A stretch of 64,000 nt of DNA from Calditrichota bacterium (GCA_020637395.1 JACJWA010000001.1:868001-932000), one strand, 5' to 3'; numbered from the stretch's first letter, positions 9,642-19,368 are shown. Numbers and translations are program-made. The notes: generated by a model not told the origin, from the sequence alone.

Positions 9642-11122
9642 AACAGGGACCACTTCGCATACTCCACGTCTCGTCGGAGGTGGCGCCGTTCTCCAAATCG
9701 GGAGGACTGGCGGACGTCAGCGCGTCCTTACCACAGGCACTCGCTGAGATTGGACACGATGTCGTCGTCGTGTCGCCGAAGTACAAGTCGCTGCGCGCTT
9801 TCAGCCCTGCGACAGGCGCTTTGAGCACTTCCGTAAAGCTGAATCATAGCAGTTTCGATGTAAGCTTCCCCGAGCAAAGTCCGACACAACCCAACCTACG
9901 GTACGTGTTTGTGGATTCGCCCGAAATGTTTGAGCGGGATGGCTACTACTATGATCCGCAGTTGAAATCGGACTACCTCGACAACGATGCGCGCTTTGCT
10001 CTCCTGTCTCTCGCCGCTCTTGAATGGTGCAGAACTTCCGATTGGGTGCCGGATATTGTGCATGGCCATGATTGGCAGACTGGTCCCGTTCCGCTGTTCA
10101 TGCGGTCGCCGCGCTTTGACGGCCTCTTTGATGAAAGCAGATTCACTCTGACGATCCACAATATGGCCTTTCAGGGCAGATTCCACGCAGGATCGCAAGT
10201 GTGGGTGGATCACGGAGCCGAGCACTTCCATGCCGGCGGACGCGCGGAGTTTCACGGCACATTTTGCTATCTCAAGATGGGGATCGAGTTTGCCGATGCG
10301 ATCAACACGGTGAGCCCGACGTACGCGCATGAGCTTCGCACCATTGACAGCATGGGCTTCGACATGGGGCCCGTGCTCCAGGGACGTTACAAGTACTTCT
10401 CGGGAATCCTCAACGGAATTGACACCATTCTGTGGAATCCGCAAACGGATGATCTACTGGATCGCCAGTTCACTGCAACTTCGCTTGCTGCACGCAATGT
10501 GAACAAACGCGCGCTGTGTGAGAGCGCGGGCTTGCCCTACGACCAAAGTGTCCCGCTGATTGGAATGGTTACACGAGTGTCCGAACAGAAGGGCTTCGGA
10601 ATTCTCATACCTGCGGCGGGCGAGCTGATCAGTTGGCCCGCTCAGTTGATTATCCTCGGTAACGGCGATCCGCACTATGAGCAGGAACTGAAGATGCTCG
10701 AGTCGGTGTATCCCAAACGGATCAAAGTGTTTTCAGACCATAATGAAGCGTTGGCTCACAAGATATATGGCAGTGTGGACATTTATCTGATGCCTTCGCA
10801 CTTCGAGCCCTGCGGACTGAGCCAGATGATGGCGCTGCGATACGGCGCACCGCCTGTCGCCCGCGAAACTGGCGGATTGGCGGACACCATCCTTGACGCG
10901 GATCATGATCCAACGTCCGGTACAGGCTTCTTGTTTCGCGACTATGACTCGCGTTCGCTTGTGACTGCGATGAAGCGCGCATTGAGCGCATTCCGCAAGA
11001 CCGAGCGCTGGCGCAAAATCCAAAGACATGGCATGCGGCAGGACTTCTCTTGGAGACGTTCGGCGCGAGTGTACGAGGAAATGTATCGAAGGTCGCTTTC
11101 GCGAGGCAGATTAGTTCCATGA
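9638..11122 (+). CDS. glgA: Glycogen synthase (ADP-glucose type)
   Basis: This GT5 family enzyme transfers glucose from ADP-glucose (or UDP-glucose) to growing alpha-1,4-glucan. The 494-residue product starts MKQGPLRILHVSSEVAPF and has the K-x-G-G motif KSGGLADV at residues 20-27 and the C-terminal PSHFEPCGLSQMMALRYG with the catalytic Glu. I chose ATG 9638, which overlaps the upstream stop, over an upstream in-frame start at 9587 that lies inside the cyclase gene and adds a non-conserved basic tail. The stop overlaps the next start (11119). No other glycogen gene is visible. Confidence 0.95.
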   Translation: MKQGPLRILHVSSEVAPFSKSGGLADVSASLPQALAEIGHDVVVVSPKYKSLRAFSPATGALSTSVKLNHSSFDVSFPEQSPTQPNLRYVFVDSPEMFERDGYYYDPQLKSDYLDNDARFALLSLAALEWCRTSDWVPDIVHGHDWQTGPVPLFMRSPRFDGLFDESRFTLTIHNMAFQGRFHAGSQVWVDHGAEHFHAGGRAEFHGTFCYLKMGIEFADAINTVSPTYAHELRTIDSMGFDMGPVLQGRYKYFSGILNGIDTILWNPQTDDLLDRQFTATSLAARNVNKRALCESAGLPYDQSVPLIGMVTRVSEQKGFGILIPAAGELISWPAQLIILGNGDPHYEQELKMLESVYPKRIKVFSDHNEALAHKIYGSVDIYLMPSHFEPCGLSQMMALRYGAPPVARETGGLADTILDADHDPTSGTGFLFRDYDSRSLVTAMKRALSAFRKTERWRKIQRHGMRQDFSWRRSARVYEEMYRRSLSRGRLVP

Positions 11123-11979
11123 TTGCCGCAGCGCTGATCCTGCTGACTGCTCTATCCGCGATCGCACAAGACCATCTTGTCATGACTGAGATTCCGCTGC
11201 ATGATGTCGCTTTAAGGAACTCCCGCGCGATGGAAATCGGTCTGTCCGGGACGCTCTATGTTGTGGACTTTGCTCAAAGCAGACTTCTCGCTCTGGACTC
11301 GACGGGAAAAGTCGTGCAGCAAAGCGGTGAAAGCGGCTCGTCTAGTGACCTTCGCTGGCCGAAAGATGTCGCCGTCGCTTCCGGCGGCAGAGTTCTCGTC
11401 GCCGATGCGGGGCATCGAAGAATCGTGGAATACTCTCGCCTGATGGAGTGGAAAGGCGAGTTGCGGATTGCTGGAAACGACGGAGAGTCGCTTGAGCCCA
11501 AAGAACTTTGCGCTACGTCACGCGGTGATCTCATCGTGTACGAAAGTGATCAGGGTCAAATGCTAAGATATGATCCCTTCTACGGCCTGTCGGGCAAGTT
11601 GGGAATGAACAGCGGACAGGATTTCTCTCTTTCGGTGGAGTCGTTGTGCTTTTCTGAGCAGTTCGGCGTGATGTGGATAGGCGACCAAGACGGAACGATC
11701 TTTCACAGCGACCAACTCCTGAATGAAGCGCGACCTTGGCCGCTGGCGCCCGCGCCCACGGGTTTCAGCGAACTCACCGCTGTGGACAGCGTTGTGTTCG
11801 CGACCAACAATGCGTTCCTCTGGCGAGTTTCTCCATCAAACGCAGACAGTGCGTCCGTGTTCTGCGAATCCGGCGATGCGGTTCGCTTCGAGGATTTGTT
11901 GCTTGCTGCGCAGTCTCCTCATCGCCTGTATCTGTTGAATAGGAAGAACGGAGCGCTGTTTCGATTAGATTGGCCATAG
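11119..11979 (+). CDS. Exported NHL-repeat/beta-propeller-like protein
   Basis: A 286-residue exported protein starting at the ATG that overlaps the glgA stop. Residues 1-17 (MIAAALILLTALSAIAQ) are a signal peptide; no lipobox is present. The body has repeats resembling NHL or WD-type blades: GLSGTLYVVDFAQSRLLALDSTG, SGGRVLVADAGHRRIVEYS, TSRGDLIVYESDQGQMLRYDP. The spacing of 40-45 residues suggests five or six blades. NHL propellers usually act as binding platforms. It overlaps the following barrel gene by 10 bases, so the two products are probably made together. No enzyme motif is seen. Confidence 0.7.
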   Translation: MIAAALILLTALSAIAQDHLVMTEIPLHDVALRNSRAMEIGLSGTLYVVDFAQSRLLALDSTGKVVQQSGESGSSSDLRWPKDVAVASGGRVLVADAGHRRIVEYSRLMEWKGELRIAGNDGESLEPKELCATSRGDLIVYESDQGQMLRYDPFYGLSGKLGMNSGQDFSLSVESLCFSEQFGVMWIGDQDGTIFHSDQLLNEARPWPLAPAPTGFSELTAVDSVVFATNNAFLWRVSPSNADSASVFCESGDAVRFEDLLLAAQSPHRLYLLNRKNGALFRLDWP

Positions 11980-14900
11980 GGAACTTGAGCTTCCGGGACG
12001 ACGCGCGGCCCGGCGCTCTTGCGGCCGCGATTTTGTTCTTGTGCCTCTGCATGTGGCCGATCATTCCAACCCGAGCTGCAAGCCTTCCGGTTCGTGTCGC
12101 GGAACAGCGATTCACCGTTCAAGACGGAGACACGCTCTTTGAATTGCAGCATCGTTGGATTGAAACGGATTCGGTGTTCGTATCGAAGAATGGATACGCG
12201 CTCGTTCCATACCGCGATTATCGCATCGCGGATCCCGGTCACAAGTTATGGATCTATACTCCGCTTGCCGGCAGAGATACGCTGAATGTCCGCTATGCGT
12301 ATTCTCCGATTCCGCTGCTAAGAAGCTATGTACGTCGAGAGCTTCGCGAACTTGAACCACATCGCGACCGAAAAGATTCGACCATTCTTGCCGCCGCCGT
12401 GGCGATCGAGAGCGAAGGCGGAACGTGGACCTCGCTAAGACGAAGCGGTTCACTCGTGCGCAGCGTGCAAATTGGAACGAATCAGGATCTGACTTTCGAA
12501 TCCGCGCTCTCTTTGCAGGTCGAAGGGAGAGTTGGCGAGAATGTCGAGGTCATCGCGGCACTGAGCGATCAGGACTTGCCAATTCAACCCGAGGGCACGA
12601 CTGAGTCCATTCGGGAGCTCGACAAGATTTTCGTCACGGCGCGCTCCCCGCACTACGAAGCGACGATTGGTGACTACGAACTTGCCCTGACCGGCAAACG
12701 GTACGATTCCTACGCGCGAAAGCTCTCAGGACTGAAACTTCGAGGAAGCTCAGATCGTAAGGAAGCGATTTTCTCCGCAGCGGTCAGCAGAGGCGAGTTT
12801 CAGTCCAACAGCTTCTTTGGATTGGAAAGCGTGCAGGGACCCTATCAATTGACTGGAAAGTCCGGCGAGAGCGGAATTGTAGTTCTTGCCGGTACGGAAC
12901 GGATCTGGATAGATGGTGTTGAGGTCAAACGCGGCGAGTCAAATGACTATACGATTGACTACGCATCCGGCCAGATTTTCTTCACCCCGAACCGACTGAT
13001 CACGTCGGACACGCGTATCGTTGCAGAGTTCGAGTATGCAAATGAAGAGTTTGAACGGCAATACTTTGCTGCGCGCACCGCGCTGAAATCCTCCGCACTT
13101 TCCGCAGGCGTGCATCTGACCTATGTTTCCGAACGGGACGACCGGACACGTCCGCTGGGTCTGGCGCTCACCGACGCGGACATTCGCCAAATCGAGGCCG
13201 CCGGCGACAGCGTCGAGTTTGCGACGTCAAGCACGGCGGATTCGTTGGGTCCCGGTGGTGGAGACTACGTTCGGATGGACACTCTCGTGCAAGGGACGAG
13301 CGTCTCGATTTTCGTCTATGTGTTTCCATCCGCCGATGGTGTGCCGCAAGGTGAATGGAGAGTGCTCTTTGATGACTTTGGTGCCGGGAACGGGGACTAT
13401 GAAGCCGCGGCGGACTCTCTCGGGCGAACGTTCTTCTATTGGACTGGCACGGGAGCAGGCCGTTACCTTCCTGCGCGCAGATTAGCGCTGCCGTCACGAA
13501 TTGATCTGACTGCGGTACGCATCGAGAGAACTCCATTAACAGGGATCCGGGCAGTTGGAGAAGCGGCTCTCAGCACACAGGATCGCAACACTTATTCATC
13601 CGCGGACGACTCCGACAACGATGGTGCGGCGGGTTCACTTGAGCTCGGCTACAGCCGCGCGGAAGTCAAGATGGGCAGTTATGCCCTTCGGGATTTCTCC
13701 GTCACCGCACAGGGACGCGTGCGGGGGAAGACGTTTCGTGACGTATCGCGGAGTGACGAAATCGAGTTTGATCGTGAGTGGGCGGCTTCGCAATCACGAC
13801 AGGCCAATGAGACGGTCGGTGAAGCGGCTCTGGGTTTCTCTCCCGTACGCAAACTTGGCGTAAGCGGTGCGGTGGGATCGCTCACTCGCGAAGGCGTGTT
13901 TAAGAGTCGCAGATTGAATTTCGCCGCGACCTACCGACCCACGAGAGTGACGAGCGCGAACGTATCGCACACGGCGATTGCCAGCGACGATACGACTCGC
14001 GAGCTGAACATTGATTGGGTCCGTCAGTTGGCAGAAGCGAGAACGCAGTGGTGGATTGTTCGGCCTTCCATGCGCATAAACCGCGAGCGCCAGATCAGAT
14101 CGAGTCTGGAAGGCGAAGGTGGATTCCGGTTCCTGGATTGGGTCGCCGAGACTGAAGTGCCGCTCAGCAGCGCTGTTAGCCTTGACGGCAGCGCGGGAAG
14201 AAGAACCGACGACGGGCGTTCCGCAGCGGGCGAGTTCTTCAAGACTTCTCACGCAAACAGCTTCGGCGGCGGACTTCGCTGGACTCCGGTTGAACTCGGC
14301 AGAGGCGCTCTGCGCTGGGCGCACAGAGACAAGAAGTTTCAGAGCGGAGACTCTGCCAATGTCTCGTCGGATGCGGCGCGACTGGAGCTGTTGATAGCGC
14401 CCAGCAATCGCTTCTTTGAACTGAATGCGACTTATGACGCACTGAAGTCGCGCACGGAACAGCAGATTCAGGTTTTTACTCTCGTGGAGCCGGGCACGGG
14501 TTCCTATCGGCTCGAAAATGGAGTCTATCTGCCTGATGATCAGGGTGACTACATTCTCGTGTCCCGAAACACGGGAGATTTTGAACCCTCTTCAGAGATT
14601 CGCTCGAGCGGAATTCTCTGGCTGAAGCCGGATGAACTGCGCAATGCGACGGTGAAGTTCTGGAGTCATTTTGCGTTTGAAACAGAAGGGACCGTTGAGG
14701 AACGCACACGGCGTCCGCTCACTCTAAGCCTCCTGCTGCTTGATCCCGGCGCGCTGCGTACCAATGAGACTATTGACGGGCGCTTCTTAATTCGACAGGA
14801 TGTGCACTTCAATCGGTTGTCGCGCAGGTTTTCGCTTCGGGCGCGCGGCGTCAACTCCGCGTCTCAAGTTTCCCGTTTCAGCAATGGTGCGCAGCAGACA

Positions 14901-15413
14901 ATTCGGCGTCAAGGGAGCTTGCGTGTCAGGGCCGCCTATCGCAGTGATGTTCGCGGAGAGACGGAAATCAGGACGGAGCTGGATCGCTCGGTGTTCACCG
15001 GCGTCTCCGTCGCCAGCACGGACGTGAACCGAAGCTCGCTTACGCAGGACGTGCTCTGGTCGGTGACGGAGCGTTGGGAAGCGGGTCTGCAAGTTGCCCT
15101 TGCGGAGGCTTCCGATGATCATAGTTCGACGCAGGCTTCGGTTCGCGAACTTGCTCCTCGCATCGGGTATTCGCGTTTCAATCGGGGGCGGGTGGACGCT
15201 GAATTCCGCTGGGTGCATTTGTCTTCCAATCGCGGAGTGCCTCCGCAGGATGTCGGCAATGGCGCGAATCGCGGCGAGAACCTCAGATGGTCTCTTCGCA
15301 CGACGCTGGCGCTGTCTGATACGTTCTCTGGATCTTTGAACTACTCCGCAAGGCAGGATGCCGGCGAGCGGACCGTGCACATCGGAAGAGTGGAAGTGAG
15401 GGCGACCTTCTGA
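11970..15413 (+). CDS. Giant outer-membrane beta-barrel protein, possible SprA-like
   Basis: An 1147-residue secreted protein. Residues 17-37 form a hydrophobic signal peptide. After residue 160 it is almost entirely alternating polar/hydrophobic beta strands rich in Arg, Glu and Ser, as in large outer-membrane barrels; the chain ends in an aromatic (EVRATF), the usual signal for barrel insertion. A strand module occurs twice, near residues 66-111 and 308-356 (DYxI...G...I/FxxP...DT..V.Y.Y). The segment ALSDQDLPIQPEGTTESI, then IGDYELALTGKRYDSY, recalls parts of SprA-type proteins of type IX secretion from memory, but SprA is about twice as long. The start is uncertain: TTG at 11970 is used, TTG 11985 is possible. 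It overlaps its neighbours at both ends and is followed by an Omp85 gene. Confidence 0.65.
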   Translation: MAIGNLSFRDDARPGALAAAILFLCLCMWPIIPTRAASLPVRVAEQRFTVQDGDTLFELQHRWIETDSVFVSKNGYALVPYRDYRIADPGHKLWIYTPLAGRDTLNVRYAYSPIPLLRSYVRRELRELEPHRDRKDSTILAAAVAIESEGGTWTSLRRSGSLVRSVQIGTNQDLTFESALSLQVEGRVGENVEVIAALSDQDLPIQPEGTTESIRELDKIFVTARSPHYEATIGDYELALTGKRYDSYARKLSGLKLRGSSDRKEAIFSAAVSRGEFQSNSFFGLESVQGPYQLTGKSGESGIVVLAGTERIWIDGVEVKRGESNDYTIDYASGQIFFTPNRLITSDTRIVAEFEYANEEFERQYFAARTALKSSALSAGVHLTYVSERDDRTRPLGLALTDADIRQIEAAGDSVEFATSSTADSLGPGGGDYVRMDTLVQGTSVSIFVYVFPSADGVPQGEWRVLFDDFGAGNGDYEAAADSLGRTFFYWTGTGAGRYLPARRLALPSRIDLTAVRIERTPLTGIRAVGEAALSTQDRNTYSSADDSDNDGAAGSLELGYSRAEVKMGSYALRDFSVTAQGRVRGKTFRDVSRSDEIEFDREWAASQSRQANETVGEAALGFSPVRKLGVSGAVGSLTREGVFKSRRLNFAATYRPTRVTSANVSHTAIASDDTTRELNIDWVRQLAEARTQWWIVRPSMRINRERQIRSSLEGEGGFRFLDWVAETEVPLSSAVSLDGSAGRRTDDGRSAAGEFFKTSHANSFGGGLRWTPVELGRGALRWAHRDKKFQSGDSANVSSDAARLELLIAPSNRFFELNATYDALKSRTEQQIQVFTLVEPGTGSYRLENGVYLPDDQGDYILVSRNTGDFEPSSEIRSSGILWLKPDELRNATVKFWSHFAFETEGTVEERTRRPLTLSLLLLDPGALRTNETIDGRFLIRQDVHFNRLSRRFSLRARGVNSASQVSRFSNGAQQTIRRQGSLRVRAAYRSDVRGETEIRTELDRSVFTGVSVASTDVNRSSLTQDVLWSVTERWEAGLQVALAEASDDHSSTQASVRELAPRIGYSRFNRGRVDAEFRWVHLSSNRGVPPQDVGNGANRGENLRWSLRTTLALSDTFSGSLNYSARQDAGERTVHIGRVEVRATF

Positions 15414-17098
15414 TGCGAAACTTCCTGTTGTGCATTGCGATGTACGCCGTGTGCTTGACTTGCTATGCCGAGCCTGTCATCGTAAACGACTCGCCGATTT
15501 CCACGGCGCTGATCAGAGATATTGCCGCATCCGACAGTTCGCAAGAGTGGTCTGAGACGGTCGCCGCTTTGACCGATTCGCTGTTGTCTCGCGGGTTTTT
15601 CGGTGCAACCGCTGTCTACGGCCCCGGAGACACACTGCAAGTTCGCGCGGGATCGCTTTGCTCTACTCGATTCATTCGCTGGTTCGGTGATTCAACGAGT
15701 ATTCCGCCGGAGCTGTTCAGGCTAATGCCGCTCGCTGTCGGACGCGACTTTGAGTTCAGGCAAGTGGACGCGTCGGCGGGGATTCTTCTGGACTGGTGCG
15801 ACGAGAATGGATTTCCGTTTGCGCGGCTCGACGTGGACTCCATCGTTCCGCAAGATTCAGATAGAGTCGTTGATCTTTTTCTGAATTTTCGCAGCGGACC
15901 TCAGATCGCGCTTGCTTTTGTGAGATTCGAAGGAAACTCGATTACTCGCGAGCGGACCTTGTTGAAGGAAAGCCGTCTCAGGACGGGCTCGCTCTATCGG
16001 CAGTCCCGGGTGACCCTTGCGCGGCGGCGGCTCTCGCAGCTCGAGTATTTGCGACGTGTCGGCGTCCCCAAACTTGTGATCAATGACTCGGGACAGAGCG
16101 GACTGCTAATTCCCGTCGAAGAAAGCCGCATGTCGAGACTTGACATTGTGGCCGGATTGGCACCCGCTCGGGAAGGTGAAGCTCAATCCGTCGCGGGGCG
16201 AGCCGACCTGCAACTGCTGAATCTCTTCGGAAGCGGGCGACGGGCCAAGATATTTTGGCAAAGACCTGCCAGCGGAGTGCAAGAGCTTGCATTGGCGTGG
16301 CGCGAAGTATGGATCGCAGGTACGCCTTTCCGCGCTGATCTGTCTTTTGCACAGCGAGTGGAAGATACGCTCTACGTCACCAGAAAATATGGTGCCAGAC
16401 TCGGGTATCCTTTGTCTGTGAGCTTGGAAGTGTTTGGCGGAGTGTCCCGGGAAGAACTGCTCGCAGACGAAGCAACAGCGGAGTTTCTGGGGCTCGCCAC
16501 GCACCAGACTCTCTTCTGGGAGTCGGGAATCGTGGTGGACACCCGTGATCATTTGACCAATCCGCGTGGCGGTATCCGATTTGAGACGTCGGTCGCCACC
16601 GGCGAACGCAAGACGGATGCTCCGCCCGCAGGAAGTCACTTGACTTCGTTCACACAGAGGCGGGCGGAATCTGACGCCGAGATAAATGCCGAAGTCCTGC
16701 CTTATTGGATTCTGCATACGGAAGGTCATGCAAGGGCGATTGTGTCCGATGAACCCGAGGTCCCACTGCCGGATCTCTACCGCGTCGGCGGCGCTCGATC
16801 AATGCGCGGGTTTCGTGAAGAACAGTTTCTCGGATCGCAGGTCGCGTGGGGAGCTTTCGAGGTTCGCAATTGGTTGGGACCGTCTTCACGAGTTGCCGGG
16901 TTTGGTGATTTTGGAGCAATCTTTCGAGAGAAGATTGTGGATGGCCGCACGACGTCTGCAACGATTCTTCGCGCGGCCTATGGAGTGGGACTTCGATTGG
17001 AAACCGGAATCGGAGTCTGGGGAATTGACTACGGTATTGCCGGCGGAACGTCGCCCCTGAACGGGCAATTGCACGTTTCGCTCTTAAGCCTTTTTTGA
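15413..17098 (+). CDS. Omp85/BamA-family outer-membrane protein
   Basis: The 561-residue product has a signal peptide (MRNFLLCIAMYAVCLTCYA), a periplasmic part with POTRA-like stretches (to about residue 240) and a C-terminal 16-strand-type barrel. DLYRVGGARSMRGFREEQF (M464-RGF) is the conserved loop-6 (V/M)RG(F/Y) motif of Omp85 proteins. LTNPRGGIRFETSVATG is the usual strand motif. It ends in LLSLF with a C-terminal Phe. At most two or three POTRA units fit, fewer than the five of enterobacterial BamA; it is closer in size to TamA or TpsB-type members. The ATG overlaps the stop of the giant barrel gene (TGATG), suggesting a dedicated partner. Confidence 0.85.
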   Translation: MRNFLLCIAMYAVCLTCYAEPVIVNDSPISTALIRDIAASDSSQEWSETVAALTDSLLSRGFFGATAVYGPGDTLQVRAGSLCSTRFIRWFGDSTSIPPELFRLMPLAVGRDFEFRQVDASAGILLDWCDENGFPFARLDVDSIVPQDSDRVVDLFLNFRSGPQIALAFVRFEGNSITRERTLLKESRLRTGSLYRQSRVTLARRRLSQLEYLRRVGVPKLVINDSGQSGLLIPVEESRMSRLDIVAGLAPAREGEAQSVAGRADLQLLNLFGSGRRAKIFWQRPASGVQELALAWREVWIAGTPFRADLSFAQRVEDTLYVTRKYGARLGYPLSVSLEVFGGVSREELLADEATAEFLGLATHQTLFWESGIVVDTRDHLTNPRGGIRFETSVATGERKTDAPPAGSHLTSFTQRRAESDAEINAEVLPYWILHTEGHARAIVSDEPEVPLPDLYRVGGARSMRGFREEQFLGSQVAWGAFEVRNWLGPSSRVAGFGDFGAIFREKIVDGRTTSATILRAAYGVGLRLETGIGVWGIDYGIAGGTSPLNGQLHVSLLSLF

Positions 17099-17156
17099 TG
17101 TCGCGGTTTGCGACAAAACCCTTTGAGAACGCGCACGAAATGTGCGTGAATGTACC

Positions 17157-18719
17157 TTGAAAAAAGAACTCATTATCAATTCGACGACTACTGAAACCAG
17201 AATTGCTCTCATCGAGGACAGTTCCTTGGTGAACCTCTTCGTCGAATTCCCCGATGCCGAACGGAATGTCGGCGACATTTACAAAGCCACGGTTCGCAAA
17301 GTGCTTCCCGGCATGCAGGCCGCATTTCTGGACATTGGTTGGGATGTGGATGGATTCATTCACTTCTCCGACATGTACAAGAGCGCGGTTGAAATGGCGG
17401 AAGGCACGGAAGTGGAAGAAGTTTCGCTCCCCGAAAAGCGCGAGGGGCGGAAACGTCCGTGGAAACCCAGAGCCGATTTGAAGAACGGGCAGGAAGTTCT
17501 CGTTCAGATTGTCAAAGAGCCGCTCGGAACCAAAGGGCCGCGCTTGACATCACAGATCTCTCTTCCGGGCCGGTTCCTTGTGCTGGTTCCCGGAGACAAT
17601 CTGGTTGGTGTCTCCAAGCGGATTCCAGACTTCAAAGAGCGGAAGCGCCTGAAGGCGATCCTCAAAAAGATCAAGCCCGACGGCTTCGGCCTTATCTGCC
17701 GCACAATTGGTGAAGGGAAGTCAGATGCGGAAGTCGTTCACGATCTTAACATGCTGGTCAGATTGTGGCGTATGATCGAATCGAAGATTGACGACGCGCC
17801 TTCACCGTCGCGGCTCCACAAGGAAGCTCCGTTGACTTCAAGCATCATTCGTGACCTCTTCGGACCCGATGTGGACCGTGTGATCATTGACGACAAACGT
17901 CTGTACCGTGAGATTCGAGCCTACGTTCGCGCGGTGGCCGCGCCCCTGCTCGATCGTGTGCAGTTTCACCCCGGACCGGGACCGGTTTTCGATCTTTACA
18001 ACATAGAACAGGAAATCGAAAAAGGTTTGTCCCGGAGAGTCTGGTTCGGAGGCGGAAGCTACCTGATCATCGAGCAAACTGAAGCCGTTGTGACGATTGA
18101 CGTGAACTCAGGGCGGTTTGTTGGGAAGGAAGACCAGGAAGAGAACAATCTGCGCGTCAATCTAAAAGCGTGCAAGGAGATCGCGCGGCAGATTCGGCTC
18201 CGCGATCTGGGTGGAATTCTCATTATTGACCTGATTGACATGTACCATGAAGCCAATCGCAAGAAGGTGTATGATGCCATGCATCAGGCGATGGCGACGG
18301 ATCGGGCGAAGTGGGACATTGCGCCCATCAGCCAATTCGGAATCATGGAGATGACTCGTCAGCGCACCAAGTCTTCGCTCGTGCATGCTTTCAATGAGCC
18401 GTGTCCGACCTGCAACGGTTCCGGATTGATCGAATCCAAGGAGACCGTGGTCACGCGCCTGCAATCGTGGGTCAGGCGTTTCCGGGCGGTTAGCGGGGAG
18501 ATGGGAGTCACGATTACCGCCCATCCAGCGATTGTTGAGTATATCACACACGGCCTGAGATCGCATTTGAGGCGGATTATGTGGGATGCCCTGCTCTACA
18601 TCAAGCTCGAGCCAGACCAGACGCTAAAGATAGATGAATTCAAGGCTTACAGCTGGAAACAGAAGCGGGACGTCACCTCGGACTACACCGCTCGTCAGCA
18701 GGAAAAGGCCACCACTTGA
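17157..18719 (+). CDS. rng: Ribonuclease G/E family endoribonuclease
   Basis: An RNase G-type enzyme of about 520 residues that cleaves single-stranded A/U-rich RNA and processes 16S rRNA 5' ends. It shows an S1 domain near residues 35-130 (VGDIYKATVRKVLPGMQAAFLDIG), the catalytic metal ligands D315 (VTIDVNSG) and D358 (LIIDLIDM), and the zinc-link EPCPTCNGSG near residue 415. There is no RNase E-like C-terminal scaffold. TTG 17157 gives MKKELIINST, the usual N-terminus; GTG 17142, five codons earlier, is an alternative. Neither has a clear Shine-Dalgarno. Its stop codon lies inside the -35 box of the rplU promoter. Confidence 0.93.
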   Translation: MKKELIINSTTTETRIALIEDSSLVNLFVEFPDAERNVGDIYKATVRKVLPGMQAAFLDIGWDVDGFIHFSDMYKSAVEMAEGTEVEEVSLPEKREGRKRPWKPRADLKNGQEVLVQIVKEPLGTKGPRLTSQISLPGRFLVLVPGDNLVGVSKRIPDFKERKRLKAILKKIKPDGFGLICRTIGEGKSDAEVVHDLNMLVRLWRMIESKIDDAPSPSRLHKEAPLTSSIIRDLFGPDVDRVIIDDKRLYREIRAYVRAVAAPLLDRVQFHPGPGPVFDLYNIEQEIEKGLSRRVWFGGGSYLIIEQTEAVVTIDVNSGRFVGKEDQEENNLRVNLKACKEIARQIRLRDLGGILIIDLIDMYHEANRKKVYDAMHQAMATDRAKWDIAPISQFGIMEMTRQRTKSSLVHAFNEPCPTCNGSGLIESKETVVTRLQSWVRRFRAVSGEMGVTITAHPAIVEYITHGLRSHLRRIMWDALLYIKLEPDQTLKIDEFKAYSWKQKRDVTSDYTARQQEKATT

Positions 18720-18744
18720 CAGATTGCGTTCATATGGTTATATT
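18716..18744 (+). promoter_or_regulatory. Strong sigma70-type promoter of rplU-rpmA
   Basis: TTGACA (18716-18721), a 17-base spacer and TATATT (18739-18744) give 11 of 12 consensus bases. The -35 hexamer includes the TGA stop of rng. Predicted transcription start is near 18751, about 20 bases before the rplU ATG. Confidence 0.85.
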
Positions 18745-18771
18745 GGCGTTCTACCAATTTTTCGGGTGAAC

Positions 18772-19086
18772 ATGTACGCCATTTGTAATCTCAAGGGGCA
18801 CCAGGTCAAGGTCCGCCCCGACGAAACGGTGAAGGTCCAATACCGCGCAGACGTCCAGCCTGGCGATTCCGTCGTGCTGGATGATATTCTGCTCCTGAAC
18901 ACCGGCAGCAAGATCATCGTCGGCAAGCCGTCTGTCCCCGGACGTGTGCATGCCAAGGTCGTTGAGCATGGCCGCGAGGACAAGGTGATCGTCTTCCGCA
19001 AGAAGCGCCGCACCGAGTATCGCAAGCACAAAGGCCATAAGCAGCACTACACGCTGCTGCGCATCGAAAAAATCGAAGCTAACTAA
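18772..19086 (+). CDS. rplU: 50S ribosomal protein L21
   Basis: The 104-residue protein starts MYAICNLKGHQVKVRPDE and contains DKVIVFRKKRRTEYRKHKGHKQHYTLLRI, the conserved L21 C-terminal RNA-binding stretch. It binds 23S domain II. The ATG at 18772 is chosen because the frame is open upstream only through the rng gene and promoter. It is followed by rpmA, the near-universal rplU-rpmA pair. Confidence 0.97.
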   Translation: MYAICNLKGHQVKVRPDETVKVQYRADVQPGDSVVLDDILLLNTGSKIIVGKPSVPGRVHAKVVEHGREDKVIVFRKKRRTEYRKHKGHKQHYTLLRIEKIEAN

Positions 19087-19104
19087 AGGGAAGGACTCGC
19101 TTCC

Positions 19105-19368
19105 ATGGCTCATAAAAAAGGACAAGGTTCCACTCGCAACGGTCGCGACAGTCAGCCTAAGATGCTGGGCGTCAAGCGCTATGCGGGACAATTCGTGCGC
19201 GCGGGCGAAATTCTCGTGCGTCAGCGCGGCACGCGCATTCATCCCGGCAAGCTCGTTGGCATTGGCCGCGATCATACCCTGTTCGCGATGTCTGATGGCG
19301 TTGTGACATTCGCGGACGGCGGACGCTCCAACCGGAAGTTTGTCCACATTCTTCCGCCCACGGCATAA
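19105..19368 (+). CDS. rpmA: 50S ribosomal protein L27
   Basis: The 87-residue L27 starts [16 protein letters not shown] and has [25 protein letters not shown]. The N-terminus reaches the peptidyl transferase centre. It begins directly with AHKKG after the Met, so it lacks the cleaved N-terminal extension found in Firmicutes L27. An AAGGGAAGGA-type Shine-Dalgarno precedes the ATG. A terminator follows. Confidence 0.97.
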   Translation: MAHKKGQGSTRNGRDSQPKMLGVKRYAGQFVRAGEILVRQRGTRIHPGKLVGIGRDHTLFAMSDGVVTFADGGRSNRKFVHILPPTA

